Below are positions 1 to 7,289 of a stretch of 13,863 nt of DNA, one piece after another. The DNA is taken from positions 1 to 13,863 of the forward strand of contig CAZUQP010000007.1 in assembly GCA_964622455.1 (NCBI GenBank), in the 5' to 3' direction. A model generated the notes under the pieces. That model worked only from the letters and a program-made list of their open reading frames with translations. It searched no databases and had not been told where the DNA came from. The translations under genes and the position numbers were made by a program. This DNA is from CAZUQP01 sp964622455. Lineage in GTDB: Bacteria > Pseudomonadota > Gammaproteobacteria > DSM-16500. Positions within the stretch are counted from its first letter, which is position 1; every line of letters begins with the position of its first letter.

Positions 1-1
1 T

Positions 2-424
2 TCTTTTGTTGGGGGAGGGGGTACCCCGCCCGCCTGTATTGCAGGCGGCGGTGTGTCATTAGATTCTAATCAACCTCCAACACTTTTATCACGAGTTGTT
101 CTTTGGCGGCAACAAGTGGCTGTGAAATTGTCTCCCGTATTAACCAGTGCCGAATGGACACAGATTAGAAATGATTTGAGAGCACTTTGCATATCCAGCG
201 CATCGGGCGGAGGTGTTGCACAATGCAATCCAGCACCCCCTGCGACAGGATATTTGGTTTGGGAGCGGCCCCCGACCCATGTATCAAGGAGTAAGGGTAT
301 GCAGGGATTTGAACCCTATGTAAAACAGTTTAATAGGCAGTATACTAATGATGGGATGTCTATCTTAAGCGGTGTCCCAAGCGGTGGTTGGTATAATACG
401 CAAAATTACTTATGCGGCGGGTAG
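2..424 (+). CDS. 3' end of an unrecognised gene (partial, left edge)
   Basis: The reading frame is open from base 2 to the TAG at 422-424, so this is the C-terminal part (about 140 residues) of a gene that begins outside the window. A GTG at base 53 could be read as a start, but there is no stop upstream of it and the residues before it (glycine/proline-rich with one cysteine) look like a continuation of the same low-complexity, Cys-containing protein, so I treat it as partial. The visible part has a Gly/Pro-rich stretch, an amphipathic middle (around LSPVLTSAEWTQIRNDL) and a second Gly-rich, Cys-containing stretch, and it ends in CGG. I do not recognise a domain. It stops one base before the pseudopilin-like gene and shares its Gly/Cys-rich flavour, so a role in the same pilus or secretion assembly is possible, but that rests on position only. 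Confidence 0.55.
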   Translation, partial: SFVGGGGTPPACIAGGGVSLDSNQPPTLLSRVVLWRQQVAVKLSPVLTSAEWTQIRNDLRALCISSASGGGVAQCNPAPPATGYLVWERPPTHVSRSKGMQGFEPYVKQFNRQYTNDGMSILSGVPSGGWYNTQNYLCGG

Positions 425-425
425 T

Positions 426-1559
426 ATGATGATGCATAGCGGTAGAAAGACAAAAGGGTTTACTTTAATAGAAATTTTGTTGGTACTCGCAATTTCTACC
501 ACTTTTCTTGTCTTATTGTTAAATTATACGACTCAAAAATCCGATGAATTACGCCGCGACAAGACCGTATTTGATATGCAGCAAATTTTAAATGCAGGAC
601 TTGCTTTTTACATCAATAATTCTTTTTGGCCACTGTTCACTGCTACCATTAATAATCCGCTTTGCGGAACTTCCCAATGGTTCATTCTTAATGCATTACA
701 GCCCAATTATCTTCCGAGGACTTTACAGACAAATTCCTATGGGAGTAGTTTTTTTGTTAACTGCAGCACACTTGCCAATGGCGGCAGTTTTTATGTGCGC
801 AGCACGGCGAATACGGTAGCCAATGCCCGTGTTATCGCAGGGCGGCTGCCATTGGCGTTTATTACTAATGCAGCAGGCGTAGCGACTAATCCGCCCACAC
901 AGCCCGCTGCTTGTGCGGGAAGCGGCAGTGCAGGATGTAACATTGTCGTTGCAAGTGTCACTATCCCCGGACAAAATTTAAGTAACGCAAGATCAGTGAA
1001 TTTTGCGGGAATTTATTATAATGGTTCCTGTGTGCCAGCGCCTGTTTGTCCGCCGGGAATGCGGCCTGCTATTTTTGTGACTCCCACATCTGTGAGCGGA
1101 ATCATTACAGGAGATCCTCCAGCTGAGTGTAACCCCAGCGGAACGGGCCCCGGGGGAAATCCGGCTGATTGTAGTGGTATCAGAACTTATCCTATTAGCA
1201 GTTTTGTTGCTTTTGCAAGAGGAGTGAATGACGCAGGCGATCCAGCGCCCTCTACGGGTGCAGGTGCTACTATTCAATCTGCTCCGCGGAGTTGTGCTAC
1301 TGTACAACCTGTTGCTCTTGATGACTGCAACGCGCCCCCTTGGTCATCTTTGCCAGCAACAGAGCCCGCGGGTACAAGGTACTGGCGTGTATGTTTAGTG
1401 GTGATGACTGAAGCTGGGCGTGCTTATCCTGCCGTTGATAACTATAGTCAGGGGAAATTAATTGGTTCGATTATGGCGATGACACGTTGCGTACCAAATA
1501 ATGAAACGCCCTCTGGTGCTCTCAATGTATTTCAGCCTAATGCGAATTGGCAGCCCTAA
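426..1559 (+). CDS. Long cysteine-rich type IV prepilin/pseudopilin-like protein
   Basis: A 377-residue protein with a classic prepilin N-terminus. A short basic leader ends in Gly11, followed by FTLIE, with Glu at mature position 5, and then a hydrophobic helix (about residues 14-33). PilD-type peptidase would cut after Gly11 and the helix would anchor the protein in the inner membrane or pack it into a fibre. After an alpha-helical neck (to about residue 65) the rest is a Gly/Ser/Pro-rich globular region with about 14 cysteines, suggesting periplasmic disulfides. The start is taken at the first ATG of a triple ATG (426, 429, 432) because it gives a normal leader; the frame stays open to an ATG at 372, but that would add an unlikely extension overlapping the upstream gene. 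Typical pilins have 140-200 residues, so this is more like a minor pilin or PilV-type tip protein. It ends 15 bases from the convergent wcaJ-like gene. The family call is firm; the exact role is unknown. Confidence 0.8.
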   Translation: MMMHSGRKTKGFTLIEILLVLAISTTFLVLLLNYTTQKSDELRRDKTVFDMQQILNAGLAFYINNSFWPLFTATINNPLCGTSQWFILNALQPNYLPRTLQTNSYGSSFFVNCSTLANGGSFYVRSTANTVANARVIAGRLPLAFITNAAGVATNPPTQPAACAGSGSAGCNIVVASVTIPGQNLSNARSVNFAGIYYNGSCVPAPVCPPGMRPAIFVTPTSVSGIITGDPPAECNPSGTGPGGNPADCSGIRTYPISSFVAFARGVNDAGDPAPSTGAGATIQSAPRSCATVQPVALDDCNAPPWSSLPATEPAGTRYWRVCLVVMTEAGRAYPAVDNYSQGKLIGSIMAMTRCVPNNETPSGALNVFQPNANWQP

Positions 1560-1574
1560 TCTAACCAGAGTGAA

Positions 1575-2972
1575 CTAATTAACAAATCCTTTCATAAAGG
1601 TTAACAAAATAATTTTTATATCAAATAACAATGACCAGTTATTAATATAATACAAATCGTATTCCACGCGTTTTTGCATTTTATCCAGCGTATTGGTTTC
1701 ACCCCGCCAACCATTAATTTGTGCCCAGCCGGTAATGCCTGGTTTGACACAATGGCGCTGCATATAAGTATGAATGGCATCTTTATAAAATTCATTGTGC
1801 GGAACTGCATGGGGCCTTGGTCCCACAATCGACATTCGCCCCTGAAGAACGTTGATAAATTGCGGTAACTCATCAAGACTGGTCTGTCGTAAAAATTTGC
1901 CAAACGAGGTAATACGTTTATCATCTGAAGTGGCTTGTGTAACGATACCGCCCTGTTCTTCATGTTCGATCATCGTTCGAAATTTATAAACTGTAATAAG
2001 ACGACCGTCCCATCCATGACGTAATTGTTTAAAAAATATAGGACCTTTGGAACTCAGTTTAATACCAATGGCGATGGTTAAAAGTAATGGACTAATCAAG
2101 ATTAAAATGCTGGCTGCCAATAAACGGTCTTCCAGTGCTTTGACAATACGATTGATCCCGCGCATGGGTGTCGAACGAATATTTAATACTGGGAAACCAG
2201 CAACATCTGTGAGCGAGTGATTCAGCAAATCCATGCCAAAAATATCCAGCACAAAACGTGTGGTAATTGTATGATGACGTAATTCATATAGAATTTCCTT
2301 AACGCGCAGCTCCGCACGTAACGGGAGTGCAATCCACAATTCATCAATTTTTTTTTCGGCAAGATACTCGCTTAATTCTTTGGGTGTTTGCATGATTGGA
2401 ATGTTTAAAATAGCAGGAGGTTTTTGGTTTGCTTCATCGTCTATGAATGTGATGATACGAAATCCTGTCCATAAAGCTTCTTGGATAGTTTCTGCAAGTT
2501 TCATTCCAAGTTCGCTTGCCCCTAAAATAACGACACGCCGCTCATTTAAACCTTGCATGCGCATAAAACGAAGACCCAGTAATATGGCGCAACGAAAGAG
2601 AATCAGCAGTACTAATGCAAAAAGCATCCATGTGCCAAACCAAAGCCTTGAATAGGTTTCGCCTACCTTGATGAAAAAAGCGAGTCCAGCTAGCAATACA
2701 GCAGCAACACACATGGCGTGAAATAAGCGGGTAAAATGACTCACGAGCGTCTTGCCGCGGGCAGAGGTATAAATATTAAAAAAAGAAAAAATTGCAGAGA
2801 CGAAGATGACGCCAATAAAAATAGCAATTCCATAGTGGTGGGTTACGTTTAGCGTATTGAATTTAATGTAATAAGTTATCCAACCCGCCATTGCCACCAT
2901 GGCCATATCCATGCAGCGCATCAGTGTTGCGAGCAGCCGTGAATATTCTTTTAAGAGTCCTTTAGGCAGCAT
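1575..2972 (-). CDS. wcaJ: Undecaprenyl-phosphate hexose-1-phosphate transferase (WcaJ type)
   Basis: A 465-residue integral inner-membrane protein that transfers a hexose-1-phosphate (usually glucose) from a UDP-sugar to undecaprenyl phosphate, the first step of building a polysaccharide repeat unit. It shows four hydrophobic N-terminal segments (roughly residues 12-35, 47-70, 82-105, 108-135), a Rossmann-like CoA-binding domain starting at VILGASELG (about 148), another hydrophobic segment near 283-304, and the C-terminal bacterial sugar transferase domain. That domain carries the KFRTM, LDELPQ, VGPRPH and KPGITGWAQ motifs. The length matches E. coli WcaJ. The ATG at 2972 has a GAGGG Shine-Dalgarno four bases upstream. 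The gene is transcribed divergently from the sugar operon starting at 3073 and converges on the pseudopilin gene. It is intact. Glucose specificity is inferred from the strong C-terminal similarity to WcaJ; a galactose or other hexose donor is possible. Confidence 0.93.
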   Translation of the reverse strand: MLPKGLLKEYSRLLATLMRCMDMAMVAMAGWITYYIKFNTLNVTHHYGIAIFIGVIFVSAIFSFFNIYTSARGKTLVSHFTRLFHAMCVAAVLLAGLAFFIKVGETYSRLWFGTWMLFALVLLILFRCAILLGLRFMRMQGLNERRVVILGASELGMKLAETIQEALWTGFRIITFIDDEANQKPPAILNIPIMQTPKELSEYLAEKKIDELWIALPLRAELRVKEILYELRHHTITTRFVLDIFGMDLLNHSLTDVAGFPVLNIRSTPMRGINRIVKALEDRLLAASILILISPLLLTIAIGIKLSSKGPIFFKQLRHGWDGRLITVYKFRTMIEHEEQGGIVTQATSDDKRITSFGKFLRQTSLDELPQFINVLQGRMSIVGPRPHAVPHNEFYKDAIHTYMQRHCVKPGITGWAQINGWRGETNTLDKMQKRVEYDLYYINNWSLLFDIKIILLTFMKGFVN

Positions 2973-3023
2973 AGCGCCCTCATTGTTTCAATATGTTGCT
3001 CATCTTAAAAGAACTGTATAGTA

Positions 3024-3051
3024 TTGCAACAGAATTAGACTAATTTATTAT
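3024..3051 (+). promoter_or_regulatory. Putative sigma70-type promoter of the sugar operon
   Basis: In the 100-base divergent gap, TTGCAA at 3024-3029 (4/6 match to the -35 consensus) is followed after 16 bases by TATTAT at 3046-3051 (5/6 match to the -10 consensus). Transcription would start near 3058, leaving a leader of about 15 bases before the ATG at 3073, with AGG at 3062-3064 as a weak ribosome site. A second, poorer pair in the same gap is TTGCTC (2996-3001) with TATAGT (3017-3022), spaced 15 bases. This is the only sizeable non-coding gap upstream of the eight-gene operon, which supports a promoter here. I see no convincing matching promoter on the opposite strand for wcaJ. Confidence 0.35.
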
Positions 3052-3072
3052 TGCGGGCTTTAGGCAGATAAA

Positions 3073-4203
3073 ATGAAAATAGCAATAGTATGTGATTGGC
3101 TGGTGACTTTAGGCGGTGCTGAAAAAGTATTGGCTGAAATGCTTACCTCTTTTCCGGAAGCGGATCTTTTTGCGGTGGTTGATTTTTTGGATCCAGCGCA
3201 AAAAGCGTTTCTTTTAAATAAAAAAATCACGACAACGTTCATTCAAAAATTACCATTTGCAAAAAAAATCTATCGTCATTACTTGCCTTTAATGCCTATT
3301 GCAATCGAACAGATGGATTTGTCAGCTTATTCATTGATTATTTCAAGTTCTCATGCGGTTGCAAAAGGCGTTATTACAAGTCCCGATCAACTGCATGTGA
3401 GTTATGTGCACTCCCCTATGCGTTATGCATGGGATTTGCAGCACGAATATTTACGTGAAACAGGGTTAGATAAAAAATTTCAAGGCGTGATTGCGCGTTA
3501 TTTTTTACATAAACTGCGGCTTTGGGATTTGCAAAGCGCAAAACGGGTTGATTATTTTCTAGCAAATTCACAGTTTATTGCTAAACGTATTTTAAAAACC
3601 TATCGACAAAAAGCGCACGTGATTTATCCACCCGTCGACACGACTCATTTTGTTCCAGGTGCAACAAAAGAAGATTTTTATTTAACGGCATCGCGTCTTG
3701 TGCCTTATAAAAAAGTGCGTTTAATCGTCGAAAGTTTTCGATCCATGCCAAATAAAAAATTAATTGTCATAGGCGATGGCCCCGATTTTGAAAAAATCAA
3801 AGCAAAAGCAGGCCCTAATATCGAAATGTTGGGTCATCAATCGAAAGAAATGCTTCTTCAATATATGCAGCGTGCCAAAGCATTTATTTTTGCGGCCGAA
3901 GAAGATTTTGGTATTGCGCCTTTAGAGGCGCAAGCGGCAGGTACGCCAGTGATTGCTTATGGCAAGGGCGGCGCTCTTGAAACAGTGCGTGGTATTTCAT
4001 ATGAAAAACCAACGGGAATTTTTTTCGCTGAACAGAAAACCGATACCATTTGTGATGCGATACAATTATTTGAAGCGAATACGCATCTTTTTACGGTAGA
4101 AAACTGCGTGGAAAATGCCGCGCGATTTAGCCAAGAAAAATTTCGAAATCATTTTCAACTTTTTATCAATGAGTGTTTAGCAAAGCGAGATAATGCTTTA
4201 TGA
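3073..4203 (+). CDS. GT4-family glycosyltransferase
   Basis: A 376-residue, soluble GT-B-fold glycosyltransferase that would add a sugar to the lipid-linked repeat unit at the cytoplasmic face of the inner membrane. The N-terminal half begins IAIVCDWL followed by GGAEKVL (about 14-20), typical of GT4 acceptor domains. The C-terminal half has the nucleotide-sugar signature: a GDGP turn near 234-237, then the E-x7-E motif (Glu277 and Glu285) in a DFGIAPLEA context and a GTPVIAYGKGG loop. The overall pattern recalls WbaZ-like mannosyltransferases, but donor and acceptor cannot be read from sequence. It is the first gene of the operon; its stop overlaps the next start in ATGA. As the only non-polyprenyl glycosyltransferase in the window, it cannot build a complete repeat unit alone. 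Confidence 0.88.
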   Translation: MKIAIVCDWLVTLGGAEKVLAEMLTSFPEADLFAVVDFLDPAQKAFLLNKKITTTFIQKLPFAKKIYRHYLPLMPIAIEQMDLSAYSLIISSSHAVAKGVITSPDQLHVSYVHSPMRYAWDLQHEYLRETGLDKKFQGVIARYFLHKLRLWDLQSAKRVDYFLANSQFIAKRILKTYRQKAHVIYPPVDTTHFVPGATKEDFYLTASRLVPYKKVRLIVESFRSMPNKKLIVIGDGPDFEKIKAKAGPNIEMLGHQSKEMLLQYMQRAKAFIFAAEEDFGIAPLEAQAAGTPVIAYGKGGALETVRGISYEKPTGIFFAEQKTDTICDAIQLFEANTHLFTVENCVENAARFSQEKFRNHFQLFINECLAKRDNAL

Positions 4204-4970
4204 AAGCAGTTATTTTAGCGGGCGGTTTGGGGACACGGTTGACAGAAGAAACAACCATTCGTCCAAAACCCATGGTTGAAATTGGCGGCAAGCCAGTCCT
4301 TTGGCATATTATGAAAATTTATTCTACGTTTGGAATTCATGATTTTATTATTTGTTTAGGATTTAAAGGCTATATCATCAAAGAATATTTCGCGAATTAT
4401 TTTTTGCATACCTCAGACATTACATTTGATATGAAACAAAATAAAATGAGCATTCACCAAAATTATGCAGAGCCATGGACCGTGACTCTCGTTGATACGG
4501 GTGAAAAAACTATGACAGGCGGTCGTTTAAAACGTATTGAAGATTATTTGAGTGAAGATGATTTTTGTTTAACGTATGGCGATGGCGTTGCAGACATTGA
4601 TATTAAAGCCTTATTAAAATCACATCAGGAATCAAAACGATTGGCAACGGTGACTGCGATTCAACCCTTGGGGCGTTTTGGTATATTGGATTTTGAAGGT
4701 AATGAAGTTAAATCATTTATTGAAAAACCTAAAAGTGATGGCAGTTGGGTGAACGGTGGTTTTTTTGTATTATCGCCCCGCGTTTTAAATTATATTAAAG
4801 ATGATGCGACATTATGGGAGCAAGAACCCATGCGTATTCTTGCAAAAGAAGGCCAAATGAATAGTTACTTTCATCGCGGATTTTGGCAGCCTGTAGATAC
4901 GTTGCGTGAAAAGCAATTATTAGAGGAATTATGGCAATCCGGCAAAGCACCTTGGAAAATATGGGAATAA
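4200..4970 (+). CDS. rfbF: Glucose-1-phosphate cytidylyltransferase
   Basis: This enzyme makes CDP-glucose from CTP and glucose 1-phosphate, the entry point to CDP-linked 3,6-dideoxyhexoses. The 256-residue length is the family norm. The N-terminus has the nucleotidyltransferase signature AGGLGTRL (7-14) followed by RPKPMVEIGGKP; further on come the TYGDGVAD metal/nucleotide loop, a FIEKP motif and a VNGGFFV motif, all characteristic of RfbF/DdhA. It is intact, with no missing signature. The start overlaps the preceding gene's stop by four bases (ATGA), implying coupled translation, and the last ten bases overlap the chosen start of rfbG. Directly followed by rfbG and rfbH, which confirms the pathway assignment. 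Confidence 0.96.
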   Translation: MKAVILAGGLGTRLTEETTIRPKPMVEIGGKPVLWHIMKIYSTFGIHDFIICLGFKGYIIKEYFANYFLHTSDITFDMKQNKMSIHQNYAEPWTVTLVDTGEKTMTGGRLKRIEDYLSEDDFCLTYGDGVADIDIKALLKSHQESKRLATVTAIQPLGRFGILDFEGNEVKSFIEKPKSDGSWVNGGFFVLSPRVLNYIKDDATLWEQEPMRILAKEGQMNSYFHRGFWQPVDTLREKQLLEELWQSGKAPWKIWE

Positions 4971-6055
4971 CCCCCGATTTTTGGCGAAAAAAACGGGTTT
5001 TTTTGACAGGACACACCGGTTTTAAAGGGAGCTGGCTGTCATTGTGGCTACAGGCATTGGGCGCAAATGTCACAGGTTATGCGTTGCCACCAAAGACTGA
5101 ACCCAATTTATTTTCTCTAGCTTCTATCGATCAAGCAGTTACTTCAGTTTTTGGCGATATTCGGAATTTAAATTTTTTAAAAGAAACGATCACAAAAGCG
5201 AAACCCGATATTATTTTTCATCTTGCAGCACAACCCTTGGTGCGTTATTCCTATCAACATCCAGTTGAAACGTATGAAACTAATGTGATGGGAACGGTCA
5301 ATATTTTAGAAGCGTTGCGGATGTCTGATAGTGCAAAGGTGTTAATCAATATTACGACGGATAAGTGCTATGAAAATAAAGAATGGCATTGGGGATATCG
5401 TGAAATTGATCCGATGGGAGGACATGATCCTTACAGCAATAGCAAAGGCTGCGCAGAATTGGTCACTTCTGCTTATCGCAATTCGTATTTTAATGCGATG
5501 GATGAGGAGAATTTTCAGAAAGGCATTGCCTCTGTGCGTGCGGGAAATATTATTGGCGGGGGTGATTGGTCGGATGATCGTTTAATTCCGGATATGATGA
5601 AAGCATTCATGAAAGGAAAAAAACCGTTGATTCGTTTTCCAAATGCGATACGTCCTTGGCAGCATGTGCTTGAACCCTTGTTTGGTTATTTACTCTTGGC
5701 AGAAAAAATTTTTTTTGCGCCGAAGCAATATGCAGAAGCATGGAATTTTGGTCCGCATGATAAGGAATGTCAGCCTGTTTCATCGGTCGCCAATCAAGTT
5801 TGTGAAGTATGGGGAGACAATGCAGCGTGGGAACAATCCACTGAGCAGCATGCACATGAAGCGTCTTTTTTAAAATTGGATATTGCAAAAGCACAATCAC
5901 GTTTACATTGGCATCCTCGTTTTACATTACAGGAGGCAATTGACGCAACGGTTTCTTGGTATAAAAGCTGGCAGCGAGGCGATCATATGCGTGATGTTAC
6001 GCTTGCCCAAATTGAACGATACAACCATTTTAAAACGGAGCAACACTATGCATGA
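4961..6055 (+). CDS. rfbG: CDP-glucose 4,6-dehydratase
   Basis: An extended-SDR enzyme that converts CDP-glucose to CDP-4-keto-6-deoxyglucose using bound NAD. As a 364-residue protein it shows the Rossmann motif TGHTGFKG (16-23) with SWLS directly after, a FHLAAQPLVR segment (86-95), the TTDKCYEN segment (132-139), and the catalytic Tyr-x3-Lys as YSNSK (Tyr158, Lys162). This combination is specific for RfbG rather than for the dTDP-glucose enzyme. I chose the ATG at 4961 because family members begin only a few residues before the FWxxKRVFLTGHTG block. The in-frame ATG at 4931, preceded by AGAGGA, would add ten residues and deepen the overlap with rfbF, and cannot be excluded. It ends overlapping the rfbH start by eight bases. 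Confidence 0.95.
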   Translation: MGITPDFWRKKRVFLTGHTGFKGSWLSLWLQALGANVTGYALPPKTEPNLFSLASIDQAVTSVFGDIRNLNFLKETITKAKPDIIFHLAAQPLVRYSYQHPVETYETNVMGTVNILEALRMSDSAKVLINITTDKCYENKEWHWGYREIDPMGGHDPYSNSKGCAELVTSAYRNSYFNAMDEENFQKGIASVRAGNIIGGGDWSDDRLIPDMMKAFMKGKKPLIRFPNAIRPWQHVLEPLFGYLLLAEKIFFAPKQYAEAWNFGPHDKECQPVSSVANQVCEVWGDNAAWEQSTEQHAHEASFLKLDIAKAQSRLHWHPRFTLQEAIDATVSWYKSWQRGDHMRDVTLAQIERYNHFKTEQHYA

Positions 6056-7289
6056 AGAAGAATTTATCCCTGTTCCTTATGGGCGCACGGTCCATGGCCA
6101 AGAAGAAATTGATGCGGTCGTCCATGTGCTGAATACCTCAACGCAAATGGGAAAACATGTGTGCGCGATGGAAGAGAAAGTCGCGCAATTTTTTGATAAA
6201 AAATGGGGCATCATGGTGAACTCAGGTTCTTCTGCGAATTATTTAGCGGTTGAAATTCTTGATTTGCCAAAAGGATCTGAAGTGATTACACCCGCGCTTA
6301 CTTTTTCAACGACCGTGGCCCCTCTCGCAAGACACGGTCTAGTGCCTGCTTTTGTCGATGTTCTCGAAGGTACTTATAACATTGATGCAGAAAAAGTGGA
6401 GTCAATGATAACAGAAAATACCCGTGCCATGATGATTCCCAATTTATTAGGCAATTTGCCTGATTGGCAAAAATTGCATTCACTGGCTAAGCGATATGAT
6501 TTAACCATGATTGAAGATTCTGCAGATACCTTGGGTGCTACTCTCAATCATAAACCTGCCGGTCGTTTTGCGCATATTTCGACGACCAGTTTTTATGGGT
6601 CTCATGTGATTAATTGTGCCGGCAATGGCGGCATGTTGTGCGTCAATGATGAAGCATTAAATGCAAAAGCAAAACTGCTGCGCAGCTGGGGCCGCAGTTC
6701 CTCTCTTTTTAAGGATTCCGAAGCGATCGAAAATCGTTTTAATACGGATGTCGATGGTATTTTGTATGATGCAAAATTTGTTTTTGAAGCATTAGGTTAT
6801 AATTTAGAACCCTCAGAAATGGGCGCTGCGTTTGGTTTGGTGCAACTGAAAAAATTACAAGATAATATTAAGCTGCGTAATCAGTGGTTTTTGCAGCATC
6901 TTGCGTTTTTTAAACAATATGAAAATTGGTTTATTTTGCCTAAGCAATTACCGAATAGTTATACAGGGTGGCTCGCTTTCCCTATTGTTGTTTGTGATCA
7001 TGCACCTTTCACTCGCACAGATTTACAAATATTTTTGGAAAAACGTAATATTCAAACCCGTACTATTTTTACCGGCAATATTTTGCGGCAGCCTGGGTTT
7101 AAAAATATAGCGCATCGTGCAGACCCCGCTGGATATCCGTTCACTGATCAAGTCATGCGCGGCGGTATGTTAATTGCAGCACACCATGGATTAAATGATG
7201 CGATGATGGCGCATATTCATCAGTCTATCGATGAATTTGCAAAACAATTTTCTGATATGACTCAAAAAGCCTATGTTCTCAGTCCCTAA
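6048..7289 (+). CDS. rfbH: RfbH-like CDP-4-keto-6-deoxyglucose 3-dehydratase lacking Fe-S cysteines
   Basis: A 413-residue, PLP-fold (DegT/DnrJ/EryC1) enzyme placed to remove the 3-hydroxyl from the RfbG product. The start at 6048 has an ACGGAG ribosome site seven bases upstream; the frame is open further upstream, but that would lie inside rfbG. PLP features are present: GSS at 60-62, Asp157 in IEDSAD, and, where aminotransferases have lysine, His186 in SFYGSH. That Lys-to-His change defines the 3-dehydratases (E1 of Yersinia, ColD) rather than aminotransferases. Characterised E1/RfbH binds [2Fe-2S] through a C-x57-C-x-C-x7-C pattern. Here the first position is Ala in EDSAD, the RSWGRSSSLF region holds no cysteine, and the protein's only cysteines are 39, 190, 198 and 316. 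So the cluster should be absent, as in ColD. The family is certain; the exact reaction is inferred from the neighbours. Confidence 0.87.
   Translation: MHEEEFIPVPYGRTVHGQEEIDAVVHVLNTSTQMGKHVCAMEEKVAQFFDKKWGIMVNSGSSANYLAVEILDLPKGSEVITPALTFSTTVAPLARHGLVPAFVDVLEGTYNIDAEKVESMITENTRAMMIPNLLGNLPDWQKLHSLAKRYDLTMIEDSADTLGATLNHKPAGRFAHISTTSFYGSHVINCAGNGGMLCVNDEALNAKAKLLRSWGRSSSLFKDSEAIENRFNTDVDGILYDAKFVFEALGYNLEPSEMGAAFGLVQLKKLQDNIKLRNQWFLQHLAFFKQYENWFILPKQLPNSYTGWLAFPIVVCDHAPFTRTDLQIFLEKRNIQTRTIFTGNILRQPGFKNIAHRADPAGYPFTDQVMRGGMLIAAHHGLNDAMMAHIHQSIDEFAKQFSDMTQKAYVLSP

Noticed and set aside
372..425. Upstream ATG for the pseudopilin at 372
   Set aside because: It would give an overlong 29-residue leader and overlap the upstream gene; the triple ATG at 426-434 gives a normal prepilin leader.
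4795..5073. 92-residue minus-strand frame over the rfbF/rfbG junction
   Set aside because: It lies wholly antisense to two well-conserved genes and has no recognisable motif.
5883..6047. 55-residue N-terminal extension of the RfbH-like protein
   Set aside because: It is the alternate frame of the rfbG 3' end; the ATG at 6048 has a good ribosome site and matches family length.
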